From: Holothuria scabra
Lineage: Eukaryota; Echinodermata; Holothuroidea; Aspidochirotida; Holothuriidae
Length of the DNA stretch: 64,000 nucleotides
Reading direction: 5' to 3'
NCBI GenBank assembly: GCA_037179385.1
Contig: CM074179.1
Location: forward strand, 66,855,806-66,919,805
How positions within the stretch are numbered: the first letter of the stretch is position 1; every line of letters begins with the position of its first letter. Under the pieces are notes generated by a model, which was not told the DNA's origin, made no database searches, and was given only the letters and a program-made list of their open reading frames with translations. Of this stretch, positions 12,801-22,224 are shown piece by piece. The position numbers and the translations under genes are program-made.

Positions 12801-15140
12801 TCAGGTCAAATATCTTCGGTATTTTCATTTTCTCTACCTCTAGTACCAGTACTGATGTCAGTACCAGTATGCTGCACAACCCTATTGATGTCAGTCAAAG
12901 AACTGTGCCAATTGAAAATTTTTGTGGACAACTGGTAAAATTGTAGTTTTGGTTTAGCAATGACTGATTTTATCTCAATTTCTCTCTCTTTTTCTTTTCC
13001 CCTTTGAACAGCAGCTAACCAGCACTCAAAACAGCTTGGCACAGAAGACCAAGAGATGCAGGATCTTGTAAATGCTAGTGAGAATATTGGACAACAGATC
13101 ATTGAAGAAACATTGCCAGTAGCTTACCAACAACAAATCATTTCCAGTGATATTAATCCAAGCTCCACTGAGTGTAATGAAAATTCAGGGACTGATGCCA
13201 TTGGTGTAGGATCACAGGAAGAGTCGGTCATTGCAGTGGTTAACATCTTGGATGTGAATAAAAATGCTGATGGTTGGTATAAGTGTCGGTTTTGTGAGTT
13301 TTCATTCGAGGATGAGAATGATTGGAAAAACCATGAAGAAAAAGAGCATAGAAGTAAGCAACAGGAATCTGGACAACCAATCGAAGTTGTCTGGGGGTGT
13401 GAGTCGTGTGCTGTAGTGTTTGCAAGCGAGGAATTGTTGGTGGAGCATTTAAAAACTCACAATGATGATATTGCAACAGAACCACCACCTTCTGACAAAG
13501 ATGCAAGTGCACCGAGTTTAATTCTTGAAATAGGAGGGAAAAAATATTTCCGATGCAAGTTTTGTTTCAAATGTTTTGGGTCAAAAGAGGAAAAATGGAG
13601 AAGACATGAGTTATTGCATTTAAGTGAAAAAAGTCTTAAATGCTATATTTGTGCAGAAGTCTTTTGTAGAAAGCATCAGTACGAGGCTCATATGAAAAGG
13701 CATCTTACTAATAAGAAGAGCATTGATTTAGAATGCAAGTTTTGCAAAAAGTATTTTCCTTCTGAGAGTTCATTTGAAGAACATGTTAAGGCACATGTTG
13801 GGGAACTTTTAGCTGAGCAAAAAAAACGTAAAGCTAAAAAGAGGTCAAAATCAAAATCTAAGAGTAAGAAAAAGACCTCAAAGAAAGATCATAAATGTCG
13901 CTTTTGCCAAAAGTCATTTAAAGATAGGCAGGACAGATGTGAAAAACATGAATTGACACATTTTACATATTTCAAATGTTACTTTTGTGAAGAACTGTTT
14001 AGTTCAAGAGTCAGATGTAATCTGCACGAAATGGAACATGAGACTAAATGCCGTCACTGTGGGGAAATGTTTTCCACAGTTCATGATCTTAGAATTCATG
14101 AAGCTACCCACAGTAAAGTAAAACTCATTCAGTGTAGATATTGTGATAAACTTTTTTACAAGACATCAAATCGAAGACGACATGAAATGACTCACACTGG
14201 TGAAAAGCCGCACAAGTGTAGTCATTGTGGTAAAGCCTTTAGGCTTATACACCATAAAAAGAAACATGAGAGACTCCATGTCTCTGAACCTGAAAATTGT
14301 GGAATACCAACAGTGCTACCACCTCCTACCCCTCTTGAACCTCCTACAGAGAAAGTGGTAGAACCCAAATATTTCAGATGTAGGTTCTGTTTAAAATGTT
14401 TCGGATCAAAGGAAGAAAAATGGAGGCGACACGAATTGTTGCATTTAAGTGATACAAGTTTAAAGTGCCAATATTGCGATGAGGTGTTCTGTAGGAAGCA
14501 TCAATTTCAAGCACACGTGCAAAGGCACATTGATGCTAATGAGACCATTCGGGATGAGTCTGTCTTTGAATGTCAGCTTTGTAATACATTTTACGTAACA
14601 GCAGATGCCTTGCAAGAACATTTAAACAACCACACCAGTGAACTGATTGTGCAGCAAAAGAAGCGTAAAGAAGGCAAAAAATCCAAAAAAAGGTCCCAGG
14701 ATGATGAAAAGAAAGAATTCTCATGCAGGATTTGCCTGAAACCATTTGGGCGAAGACAGGACAGATGTGAAAGTCATGAGTTAAAACATGTTTGCAAACC
14801 AGCTTTCAAATGCTTTTTTTGTGAGAAAATGTTTAATTCTAAGGTAAAACGTAATGTTCATGAAATGGAGCATGAGGCCAAGTGTCGTTATTGTGAAGAA
14901 ATTTTTCCCTCTGTTTCTAAACTCAGAATTCATGAAGCTTTGCACCAGAAAAAGTGGATTTATCGGTGTGGGTACTGTGAGAAAATGTTCCAGAAAACAT
15001 CAAACAGAAAAAGGCACGAATTGACTCACACTGGGGAGAGACCTTACAAATGTAGCTATTGTGACAAAGCTTTTAGACTTGTCCATCACTTGAAAAAACA
15101 TGAAAGAGGGATGCACAAAAAACAGAATGCTGACACTTAA
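3787..15140 (+). CDS. C2H2 zinc-finger protein, 18 fingers, three coding exons
   Basis: Spliced CDS 3787-3874, 8112-8249 and 13012-15140 gives 784 codons. Splice phases agree at both junctions (phase 1 each). The ATG has a strong context (A at -3, G at +4) and an in-frame TAG three codons upstream, so it is the natural start. Residues 1 to about 160 are acidic and low-complexity, with no KRAB, BTB or SCAN domain that I recognise. Eighteen C2H2 fingers follow. Fingers 1-2 lie near residues 167-225. Fingers 3-10 (about 254-498) and 11-18 (about 529-777) are two copies of one cassette. TGEKP/TGERP linkers join fingers 9-10 and 17-18. Lys-rich stretches after fingers 5 and 13 could act as nuclear localisation signals. 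Inference: a nuclear DNA- or RNA-binding regulator. No ortholog is assigned. Confidence 0.93.
4300..4520 (-). mobile_element. tRNA-derived SINE copy
   Basis: Read on the minus strand, 4440-4515 has an A-box-like TGGCCAAGTGGTTAGAGC and a B-box-like GGAGCTTGAGTCCCGG. The body towards 4300 contains motifs (CAGGCCACAGCC, GGCAGTAGGTTCC) shared with 17320-17600, 21605-21745 and 27965-28108. This is a Pol III SINE rather than a functional tRNA, because no good cloverleaf forms. Confidence 0.65.
4616..4671. repeat. Near-perfect 24-bp inverted repeat (hairpin)
   Basis: The arm GATTAGCAATTGGCCATATT is mirrored after an 8-nt loop by AATATGGCCAATTGCTAATC. The stem extends to 24 bp with one mismatch. It lies in intron 1, directly 5' of a TTAA MITE. 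Confidence 0.85.
4675..5251. mobile_element. TTAA-flanked MITE, AGTGTACCTCAAGTC family
   Basis: TTAA lies at both ends (4675-4678, 5248-5251), followed inward by AGTGTACCTCAAGTCAAAAA and its inverted partner. A near-full-length sister is at 39279-39839 and a truncated one at 8557-8760. No ORF. The TTAA target suggests piggyBac- or Kolobok-type mobilisation (inference). Confidence 0.88.
5345..8090. repeat. 128-bp satellite array, about 21.5 units
   Basis: A strict 128-bp period: for example CAATGACTGG recurs at 5461, 5589, 5717 and 5845. Units differ mainly at one site, giving three types (ATTGGAAG, AAATTAAAG, AATTTGAAG). These mostly alternate, with the third type recurring 9 units apart (5752 and 6904). 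Each unit has an inverted CCAAT box in AGCCAATCA context and a TCATGTGA E-box. The unit start TTAAAGGGCA resembles the dispersed element at 18505-18740. The array ends 21 bp before exon 2. Confidence 0.97.
8112..8249 (+). CDS. Zinc-finger gene coding exon 2
   Basis: 138 nt between a T-rich tract plus CATCAG acceptor and a GTAAGC donor (8250). Phase 1 to phase 1 and open throughout. It encodes an acidic segment (EVIEVLIVGG... ending DLPVEE). It is closely boxed in by the satellite (ends 8090) and a TTAA MITE (starts 8259). Confidence 0.85.
8259..8555 (+). mobile_element. TTAA-flanked MITE, AGGCCCAATTCTC family
   Basis: TTAA is at 8259-8262 and 8552-8555. The inverted ends are AGGCCCAATTCTCCCACCCC and GGGGTAAGAAGATTGGCCCT. 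Homologous to 1113-1419 and to 10720-11023 (inverted). It starts 9 bp after the exon 2 donor. Confidence 0.88.
8557..8760 (+). mobile_element. Truncated TTAA MITE, AGTGTACCTCAAGTC family
   Basis: Left end TTAA plus AGTGTACCTCAAGCC, with internal similarity to 4675-5251 (blocks around AAACTCCCATCTTCATGGGA). The right end is lost or diverged. Confidence 0.7.
8800..8890 (+). repeat. Diverged single relative of the 128-bp satellite unit
   Basis: It contains GACAAGAGCAGTTGCCCCAA, GTAGTAGACT, TATGATTGG and GAGTCCTGTGAC in the same order as a satellite unit. Confidence 0.6.
8926..8958. repeat. TG-rich microsatellite
   Basis: GTGTGTGTGTATGTGTGTATG-type simple repeat just 5' of the 145-bp satellite. 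Confidence 0.85.
8960..10180. repeat. 145-bp satellite with nuclear-receptor half-sites
   Basis: AGGTCAAAGGTCA begins at 9067, 9212, 9357, 9502, 9647, 9792, 9937 and 10082, an exact 145-bp period. Each unit reads AGGTCA-1-AGGTCA-4-GGGTCA-4-GGGTCA, then about 100 bp containing ATATCTCAAGGTAGGAA and ATGTGGATGC. The array lies in intron 2 of the zinc-finger gene and is broken at 10180 by a hAT-like sequence. Confidence 0.96.
10182..10270 (+). mobile_element. hAT-like element, left end only
   Basis: It starts TAGGGCTGTCAGCGATTAGC, like the left end at 2580. No matching right end or TSD was found, so the extent is uncertain. Confidence 0.45.
10271..10719. other. Intronic, no feature seen
   Basis: Unique-looking AT-rich intron 2 sequence, possibly the interior of the hAT-like element beginning at 10182. 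No coding or RNA signal. Confidence 0.4.
10720..11023 (-). mobile_element. TTAA-flanked MITE, inverted copy
   Basis: TTAA is at 10720-10723 and 11020-11023. The ends AGGGACAATCCTCTCACCCC and AAAATTGGGCCT pair as inverted repeats. The interior is the reverse complement of 8259-8555. Confidence 0.85.
11290..11432. mobile_element. Short palindromic element with ATGATTT repeats
   Basis: The ends GGCAGCGTTGTTTGG and AAATCAACAACCCTAAG form imperfect inverted repeats. The interior is built of AATCATGATTT/TTTAAATCA palindromes. Probably a small hAT-type MITE. Confidence 0.5.
11433..12454. other. Intron 2 of the zinc-finger gene, repeat fragments
   Basis: No gene. The part at 11671-11725 (CCCCACAATTCCATGCATCA) resembles 47218-47286, so it is a fragment of a dispersed repeat. 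The rest looks unique. Confidence 0.4.
12455..12890 (+). repeat. Dispersed repeat, second copy of the 2978-3402 family
   Basis: Shares TATTGGTACTGGTATTGTAA, CTCAACTCTCAGGTAGGGAA and CCCCCATGTTATCC with 2978-3402. The right end is GTGCAGCATACTGG in inverted sense, followed by CACAACCCTATTG. Confidence 0.75.
13005..13014 (+). promoter_or_regulatory. NAGNAG tandem splice acceptor
   Basis: The intron ends TTTGAACAGCAG. Both AGs (13010-13011 and 13013-13014) follow a good polypyrimidine tract and keep the frame. The two isoforms would differ by one alanine after residue 75. Confidence 0.6.
13012..15140 (+). CDS. Zinc-finger gene terminal exon encoding all fingers
   Basis: 2129 nt, uninterrupted to TAA at 15138-15140. 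It encodes every one of the 18 C2H2 fingers plus both Lys-rich linkers. Fingers 3, 6, 11 and 14 have 13 residues between the second Cys and first His instead of 12. Fingers 1 and 18 have a 4-residue His-His gap. Confidence 0.95.
13545..14279 (+). repeat. Zinc-finger cassette A (fingers 3-10)
   Basis: Eight fingers in an order repeated one-for-one by 14370-15116. Cassette length and linker positions match, including the Lys-rich spacer after the third finger and a short gap before the fourth. Confidence 0.9.
14370..15116 (+). repeat. Zinc-finger cassette B (fingers 11-18)
   Basis: Paralogous to cassette A. The first two fingers match at 41 of 52 residues by my count, while many synonymous codons differ, so the duplication is old and protein-constrained. 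A Pro-rich spacer (LPPPTPLEPP) separates the cassettes. Confidence 0.9.
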
Positions 15141-15192
15141 ATGTGTTGTTGCCTGTTTGATAAAGATACAGTTAGAAAAAAAGCCATCAAAA

Positions 15193-15198
15193 AATAAA
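15193..15198 (+). terminator. Candidate poly(A) signal AATAAA
   Basis: AATAAA lies 53 bp after the zinc-finger stop, followed by a T-rich tract at about 15217-15227. This would give a very short 3' UTR. A further AATAAA is at 16171-16176. Confidence 0.55.
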
Positions 15199-15227
15199 AT
15201 GGAGCTAAGTTCCAATTTTTTTTTTCC

Positions 15228-15632
15228 ACTTTAAAGGGGTCATTTCTAATTTTTTTTGTTTGATTCTTCAGCATTAATGCAGAAATTTAATCTAAAGCAT
15301 GCAGGGTAATCTGTGACCAACTTTCTAATGTGTGCAGTCCCAAAGATTTTGACAGACTTGTGGACTTTCGGTTTCATTACATTTGCTATCCATTGTTAAC
15401 TTAAAGCAAGCTTGACTGATTTTAAGTATTTACAAAAATGACTTAATTTTAAGTCTATTGTTTATTGTCTATTGTCTATATTGTCTATTGTTTGAGCCTT
15501 GACAGTGAAAGAGAATGAGCGTTGTAATTGGAAATGTGAACTTCTGAATTTTTTACCGGTTTCACAAGGCAGGAGAAGAAAATTGTTGATTTCAGATTCA
15601 ATTCCAAAGGATGAAAAAGCCAGGGACATCCT
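15228..15632. other. 3' flank, no gene seen
   Basis: AT-rich sequence with a short TTGTCTATTG direct repeat near 15459-15491. It may be extended 3' UTR of the zinc-finger gene. Confidence 0.4.
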
Positions 15633-15636
15633 TTAA

Positions 15637-15887
15637 CCCTTTACCGTCGTTTGGGTCCTTTTGGACCCATATGGAGAGCGCGGCTGTCACCCATCTTTAC
15701 TGTTTCACGCGGTGCTCGAAACTGCGAGTAGCTACCCGAAAATTCGGCCACAACAACGAGAGGGACAATAGTTTAAGGTCACAGGGTCAATAATCTACGG
15801 AAGCTAATGCGGGGCGTGCCAAGTCCGCTTTAACGCCCACTCCGGAGGCGCGCAAATATGCCCCGATTGGAGCACAACGGTAAAGGG
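15637..15887. mobile_element. piggyBac-like MITE with TTAA target
   Basis: TTAA flanks (15633-15636, 15888-15891) surround the inverted ends CCCTTTACCGTCGT and ACGGTAAAGGG. The ends begin CCC as in piggyBac elements. 251 bp, GC-richer than its surroundings, no transposase. Confidence 0.85.
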
Positions 15888-15892
15888 TTAAA

Positions 15893-16030
15893 ATCTTTTT
15901 CCATGGTTAACGTCTTTTAGTCTACAAACACAAAGTAACAAAGTCAACAAGGCACAGAATGAAAACACTTTAACAAGTCCATTAAAAGCGGCTACAGCTC
16001 GTAAAAAAGGGAGAAAAAAAAACAGCTTGT
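15893..16030 (-). repeat. Dispersed repeat, inverted copy of 1915-2090
   Basis: The reverse complement reproduces the order of motifs seen at 1915-2090 (TTTTACGAGC, CTTGTTAAAGTG, TCATTCTGTGCC, TTAACCATGG). It abuts the piggyBac-like MITE. Confidence 0.75.
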
Positions 16031-16447
16031 AATTACAGTATCAGGGAGAACCAAACCTGTGTTGGTAGCTTTGGGGACATACTGTACAGACAGAAATTGA
16101 ATGCATAGTGTTATACCAGTGTGTAAAGGTATTCAACACACACTTGTAATCTTAAACCTTTGTAGTTTGTAATAAAGAATTTTTATGGTATGTAAATGGC
16201 CGATTTGCTAAGTTGAAATACATTCCACTGTCAGGGTTCTGTATAGATAGTTACAGTTACAGTTAGCTGGGATTTAACCACACACAAACATGAATGTGTT
16301 ATGAAGTGTCAACCAGACAAAAAAAAGTATGCCACTGGCTGAGGGCTGATGTGTGCATTTTATAGGAAAAAAGACCACACACGACCTGTTTCACCCTGCC
16401 TGGATGCAGTTTAATGTCATTGCCATTTAGAGAATTCTTGGTGTTGA
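16031..16447. other. Intergenic, no feature seen
   Basis: AT-rich, with a possible second poly(A) signal at 16171-16176. No coding or RNA signal. Confidence 0.4.
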
Positions 16448-16705
16448 CTGTTAGGGTTGGGCAGTACCATGAAATATTGGTACTGGTACCACAAAGCACA
16501 CAGAACTGGTAACGTAGACAGCACCGGTTCTCACCTCACGGGCAGGAAAGTCGAGCAGGAAGGAGCCAAAACTGCGCAGGGCATGTTAATGTTCACCGTC
16601 AAAGAACTGGTAACATAGACAGCACCCGGTTCTCATCTCATGGGCAGGAAAGTCGAGCAGGAAGGAGCCAAAACTGCGCAGGGCATGTTAATGTTCACCG
16701 TCAAA
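16448..16705 (+). repeat. Dispersed repeat, 2978-3402 family, with internal 103-bp duplication
   Basis: It starts GGGTTGGGCAGTACC. A segment running from AGAACTGGTAAC to GTTCACCGTCAA occurs twice in tandem (about 16502-16602 and 16605-16705) with few differences. Confidence 0.75.
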
Positions 16706-17319
16706 GTATGACTTTTTTAAAGACCAGCACTATTAAATTTCATAGTATTACCCTTTTGGTTTCCCGAAGGAGTATACTGTACCAATGGAGTTGTGCAGAT
16801 GTAACCTTCGTAAAGCTAGTGTAGGATCGTGCATTTTAGTGTTGGCTCATATTATGATTCGTTGACTTCCATAATGTTGGCATTTTTACTCCTTATTTAC
16901 TGAAGGACTACGTAGACCTATTTTTCACTGTCTGAATCCAATGCAGCGTTTCATTGAAATTGTTTTAGTGATTCACGCCAGCTAAAATCATTTTAAATGT
17001 GGACAATTGTGCCTTCTACTTCTCAAAAAATAGTATTCTTTGGAATTAAAAGAAGCTGAAAGTATTTTTTTTCTATTTGTTTTACAATGTATTTTATGTA
17101 TCAAAATTTTTAAAGTATATTTGAAACATTGAGGAACCGTAACTTTTTATGAGAGAAATACTTTCACCTCCTTTGAATGTATCTAAGCTTTATCGAGCAT
17201 TTCTGTATTAGGTATGTAACAAGTTTCAAGGGAGCTTAAGAACATACGGAAGTCAAGAAAAATTACAGAAGCAATGCATACGTATTAGCCGTTTTTGGAG
17301 TCAGGTAACTTCTAACAGC
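16706..17319. other. Intergenic, no feature seen
   Basis: AT-rich sequence without coding, RNA or clear repeat signal. Confidence 0.4.
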
Positions 17320-17600
17320 TCAATTTCTAACCAATTGGTTTTAGTCAGGCAGGCCACGACCCTTTTTCCAATTGTGGCTCACTGGCTTGTTTTCCCTTCT
17401 CCATTGCTTGTGCTGATTGCAAAGCACAGGGCAGTAGGTTTCATTGTAAGTCATCGGTGTGACCCGGCATCAGAGTCAAATTCCAGAACTATGGTTGCAT
17501 ACAGTACCTTCCAGATACAAGTCAAATCATGAAAGCTAGATACTTCCATGGTCTGGTGCTGTGACCACTTGACCATGCATGCAGTGGATTAAGCTGTTAT
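17320..17600 (-). mobile_element. SINE copy, related to 4300-4520
   Basis: Shares CCAATTGGTT, CAGGCAGGCCACGACC, TTGTGGCTCACTGGCTTG and GGGCAGTAGGTT with the 4300, 21605 and 27965 copies. A tRNA-like A box (reverse complement of CCACTTGACCATGC) lies near 17563-17576. Confidence 0.6.
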
Positions 17601-17868
17601 TTTATTATCCCTTCAAGAAGGGTTTCACAATTCAGTTTTCATTTCCATCTTTCCAAAATGTTGAGGTCAAAATGCACTATCTTTATAATTATATATGTTT
17701 CCTATTTGCTGTGTAATGTGTGTTTTCTGATATGATTAAACACTGAAGAAGAATACTGTAAAAATGAAATGTACAGAATATAAATCAGACCAGTATATTT
17801 ATGAATGTGGTATTTTTGTGTGTTTTTTATCTTGTACTTTTGTTGTTGTCCACTTGGTGTGCTAAAGG

Positions 17869-18268
17869 CACGGTCTTCCTTTACATGGACAGAGCATACT
17901 GCACGGTAGATTGTCGCTACCGTACATGTGAGAAAAAGCGCACAACGATGGTTGTCTGCTATGGGTTTGTGTTAAAGTTTGGACTTGCTCAAGTAAATCA
18001 ACAGATTTTGCAAGAAAGTTGAAATATTTTCGAAATAATACGAGGTAAGGTCAAAATTACTGCCATGCAACTTGCAAATTGCAAGAATATGATGTTGTTA
18101 GCCATTCAAGTTTTTGTTTAAAATATTGCAGAGTCGTCATCGAATCATACAAATTATAGCTTCACCACGACCATCTTGGTGCGCCTTTTTTGTCTCAGTC
18201 GGTCACGACATTCTGTGGATGGGACGTACGTGTTATATGGATCTGTCCATGTACATAGGAAGTCCGTG
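17869..18268. mobile_element. MITE with 8-bp TSD, CACGGACTT family
   Basis: The ends CACGG and CCGTG continue inward through imperfect inverted repeats around TACATGGACAGAGCATAC. A perfect 8-bp TSD GCTAAAGG lies at 17861-17868 and 18269-18276. Full sister at 59493-59887; a copy split by a large insertion at 52626/57980. Confidence 0.88.
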
Positions 18269-18504
18269 GCTAAAGGGGAAATGTGCAATGCAGTCGCCCC
18301 AGACTCGTGTTTTGTGATCGGCTGTCGAGGATCGTGAGACAATATGTTTTCTCTAGAATTGTGAAATTTTCTAGAAGTATCTGTTTGGTTTACTAACCTT
18401 CATTTTGCCATATTAAAGGCCTAAAGTATTATGAAAGATACTTTGAAGAGAAGTAAAGTAAATATTGCTAGATTTAGCTGTCTGTTGTTCCAAAAAAATC
18501 TTAA

Positions 18505-18740
18505 AGGGCAACTGCAGTCACCCCAATTTGAACAAGGATAGTAGTCTATACTAGTTTGTGAATGGTACTAGACAATCATGTGACGATGTGTTTTTCACTG
18601 AATTGTGAAATTTGCAAGTAGTAATATTTTGTTTAACTTGGAATGTTAAATGTTAAAGCCTTAAAACATCCCGAAAGCTTCTTGGAAGAAAATGACAGAA
18701 AAATATGCAAAATTTAGTAGTAATTTTAGAGCAAATGCCC
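18505..18740. mobile_element. TTAA-flanked MITE related to the 128-bp satellite
   Basis: TTAA is at 18501-18504 and 18741-18744. The ends AGGGCAACTGC and GCAAATGCCC are inverted. The left 100 bp follows the satellite unit order: GCAGTCACCCCAATTTGAA, GTAGTCT, ATCATGTGAC. Confidence 0.75.
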
Positions 18741-19076
18741 TTAACTTTAGCGATACTGTTGTTATCCTTTTCACTTAGGTCTTGTTATCAAGAAAAGGGA
18801 AAGAAAGGACTAGCAAGCTTTGCACAGGAAACGTTATATTTTACGTACGAGTTGTGCTGAAAAACATGCAACATTCCTGACAACTTAAGTATCAGAAATG
18901 ACTGCTAATTTGAGAACATTTGTAAGAAGCCGAAGGTGTTTAAAAATTCTCTGTTTACTCTTACATTATTTTAGGTTCCAAAATCAGTGTTCCTTCCGCC
19001 TAGCCCACCTGGCATCCCACATTACCACATTTAATTCCACAAACAATAATATAGAGATAGCTGAAACTATATTACA

Positions 19077-19168
19077 GGAGGTTCGATTTATCGGCTCGGG
19101 CCGGCTTCACAAGATCGATCAGTGGCTATGTCAGTTGATCCGGCTCGAGCCGCTAAATCGAACGCACC
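19077..19168. mobile_element. 92-bp palindromic mini-element
   Basis: The arms GGTTCGATTTATCGGCTCGG and CCGGCTCGAGCCGCTAAATC are near-perfect inverted repeats around a short core. The flanking TACA is duplicated (19073-19076, 19169-19172). Confidence 0.7.
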
Positions 19169-19189
19169 TACAGAGTGACTTCACCTACG

Positions 19190-20207
19190 CCACAAGTTCC
19201 GACCCTTCTTACGGGCAAAATTTAGTGTAGCACACATTTTGTGTAGTAAGTTCAGTTCAGTTTATTTACTCCTTATACCTCCTCAGAGGTGTTAGATTCA
19301 ATACATCCAAAGAAACATTGTGCAAAAAAGTAACAGCAAAATCACTAGAAAAAAAAAACAAATTAAGCATTCAAGTTCACACACAATTAAATCTAGTCAC
19401 CACACCCCAACTGGAAATAATATAACCAAAATACAAAAAAACAAAAATTTAAAAAAAAATTAAAAAAGCATGTGGCCACCTGCGTGTGACTGGTGCATTG
19501 AATCACTATTGAATTTTGCCGGGCAGTAACTTCCAGCAACATGCTATGACGTGCGAAGTGGGGATGCAGAGGGAAGACGCTTCTCATATTTCCGAGAGGA
19601 CTAAAATTCGGACTGCCAAAAAGTCATGCAGTCATTTTGGTTTTTCATAAGGTTGGCACGTTGTTCATTACTCCGAAAACTAATACGCTTGCTCGAAATC
19701 TGAGATAAATATGCCCGAAAAGGGAAAAGAAAAAAGGTCCCTGTCGCGTTAAAATTTTCATGAAAAATCATCAAGATAATAAAAAATTTGCCCCACATAT
19801 GGGCAGTGTAAAAAAGCTGTTATTCGTGATCTTTATTTCAGCCTAATTACAACATAATGTTCGAAATGGTCAGATGTCCGCATCCTTTGAAACATTTGCC
19901 TTAAAAATTGGGAACTATCATAGTGAATGTAACATTTTTATTTCATGAAAAAAAACGATTAAACCAAACCCCCCACCCCCCCCCCCCCCAAAAAAAAAAA
20001 AAAAAAAAAAAAAAACACTTGGCAAGTTTCTGATTTTTACCATTACTACGAACGAAAACTGAAGTTACAGTCCTGGGAAATGACATTTCCTGCCAACTAA
20101 GGAGTCTTGAGGTTTCAAAAGTTTTTTCTTTTTTTTTGGGGGGGGGGGGGAATCAATCCCCCCCCCCAAAAAAAAAAAGGGGGAAAAAACGAAAATGCTC
20201 CTCGGCT
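19190..20207. other. Intergenic, homopolymer-rich
   Basis: No gene. Long C/A runs near 19976-20016, G and C runs near 20138-20180 and A-rich stretches. Assembly accuracy may be reduced in these runs. Confidence 0.45.
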
Positions 20208-20799
20208 ATGAGTAACCATTATAGCAAATGGTTTCAACTTTCTTTAGCATGGATCAAAATTTTCAAAAAACTGCAAATATGATTACTTTCGTTCAAGTCT
20301 CATGATATGTGAATTTTGGCGTCCCTGCAAGTTGCTGGCACACTCGTCGGGGAAATTACCCTCTCACATCCGGCTGCTTTCTGCTCCAGTAGGGGAAATC
20401 TGACGCCACCCTGACGGACAGACGAGAAGATGTTCAGGTAGAGTGACCAATAAAGTTTGCCATCTGTCACGATGACAATCGGTTACGTTGTTTTCCGATT
20501 AGATATTAAGTAGTCTTGGTCAAGACGTTAGTATACAGTAATACTTATTTTCCACGCTATTTTGACTCTGAATCCAAAATAAGGGCGCTTGTCAACTGGA
20601 CTGTACGTGCTCGAGTATTTCGGTATTATAGGAATAAATTTTGAGGCCGTGTTCACATTTGTTCTTGTACAGACGTTGTACATATCGAACTACCGTAATG
20701 TAGTACTAATAATACCGTCTTGAGCAAGACTAGATATTAAGTGATGAATATTCTCAAATAGCGACTACGTTTTTCGCTTCTAATTGGAAGCCTGGGAAT

Positions 20800-20950
20800 T
20801 TTACCTCCAGTTGTCTTAGGAGGGGTCCGATTTTTTTTTTTTTTTTTTTTTTGGGGGGGGGGGTGTAATTTCCGAGTGCACTCTCCGCACCACCAGATGG
20901 TGGCGCTCCACTTAGACCATGTTTCGGTCGAGCAGGCTATAACAGGCACA
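20800..20950. repeat. Homopolymer-containing segment of copy 1
   Basis: A T run followed by a G run (about 20831-20863). The copy 2 equivalent (27220-27235) has only TTTTTGGGGGTGG, so the run has expanded or is an assembly effect. Confidence 0.5.
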
Positions 20951-22224
20951 TTATATTTCGTTTTGTGTCAGTATTAGGCATTATTATTCATCAATAGCAT
21001 TGATATTACGACATTTTCAATAATAGACCAAGTTACAGCCTGAAGCAAAATGAAGTACCATTTTGTATTTAGGTCCATGGAGACAGCTAAACGTTTACTG
21101 TGCTTCTCAACTCGGACGGTGGTTAAGAACTGGGACGATTATCAGACATTGCCCCTCCCAATACAGAACAAATGACTTATATAATTTTCCCACAACTTTC
21201 TGATCACTTAATTTGCAGCTTGCTAATTTATTTGAAAGGAACATTTTATTTTAAGCGATCACAATAGCGACTTTTTACATTGACTTTCAAGCCTGGGAAA
21301 TGCTTTCGATGCGGAGCATGGAGAAAAATTTGAAAAAGTGGCGACCCTTCAGAGAGCATTTCCCAGGCTAGCGAAATATGAGCAATCTTTGAGTTTTGCG
21401 CTTCGTTTGCTATAAACCTTTCCTCTCTTCCCATGATCGCTCCCAAAAATAATGTCGACTGGGGAAGGGGTGATGAGCTTGACCCCTTCCCAAGGGTCAA
21501 ACGCCAGTAACGTAAAGAAAGGGTGTGGGAATTCCCTAGGCTCCAAACGTTTCTTTGCGACCCTTGCGAATTGAGTACTTGATGTTAGTTAGGTTGATAG
21601 AGTTTTACGACCCAGTTTCCAACCTATTGGTTCAAGTCGAGCCGGCCACAGCCCTTCTCCAGTTGTGGCTCACTGGCTTATTTCCCCTTCTCAGTTGCTT
21701 TATGCGCATCGCGCACAATGGCAGTAGGTTCCCTTTTTAGAGTACTTGATGTTAAGTGCGAACAGTGCAAAGAGTGCAGTTGACGCGGAATGATAAGTAT
21801 TCCAATCGGAATTGTACTGGAATCGGGTTAGGGCCACACATACAATCCCGGTATAGTGTATTATGCGGCTGTTTAACAAAGGTAAAATCAAAAGTCACTA
21901 GAGAAATGCATGTTTCACTAATACTTAAAATAATTTAAAACTAGAGAGTGACATAAGATGCACAATGGTAATTGTGACTTTGTTCAGAAATTTTCTTCGC
22001 AATCGACTTGCTCAATTCTGTAACCGCACTTTTTTTTTTATTTACAATCAAGTCACTAGAGAAGCAAATGTTCAACCACAAGATTACTACCATTTCAAAT
22101 TGAAAATAGTCCCTTATTTTGTGCCAATTTCAAAGAATCTGAAGAATAATTTTTTTCACGTTTAAAATGAATACTGAAGAGTTACAATTTATTGAAATTG
22201 TCTCCCTCTAAGAGCATTGATTGC

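Noticed and set aside
18898..19230. 110-codon ORF
   Set aside because: Half of it is the 92-bp palindrome at 19077-19168. No domain.
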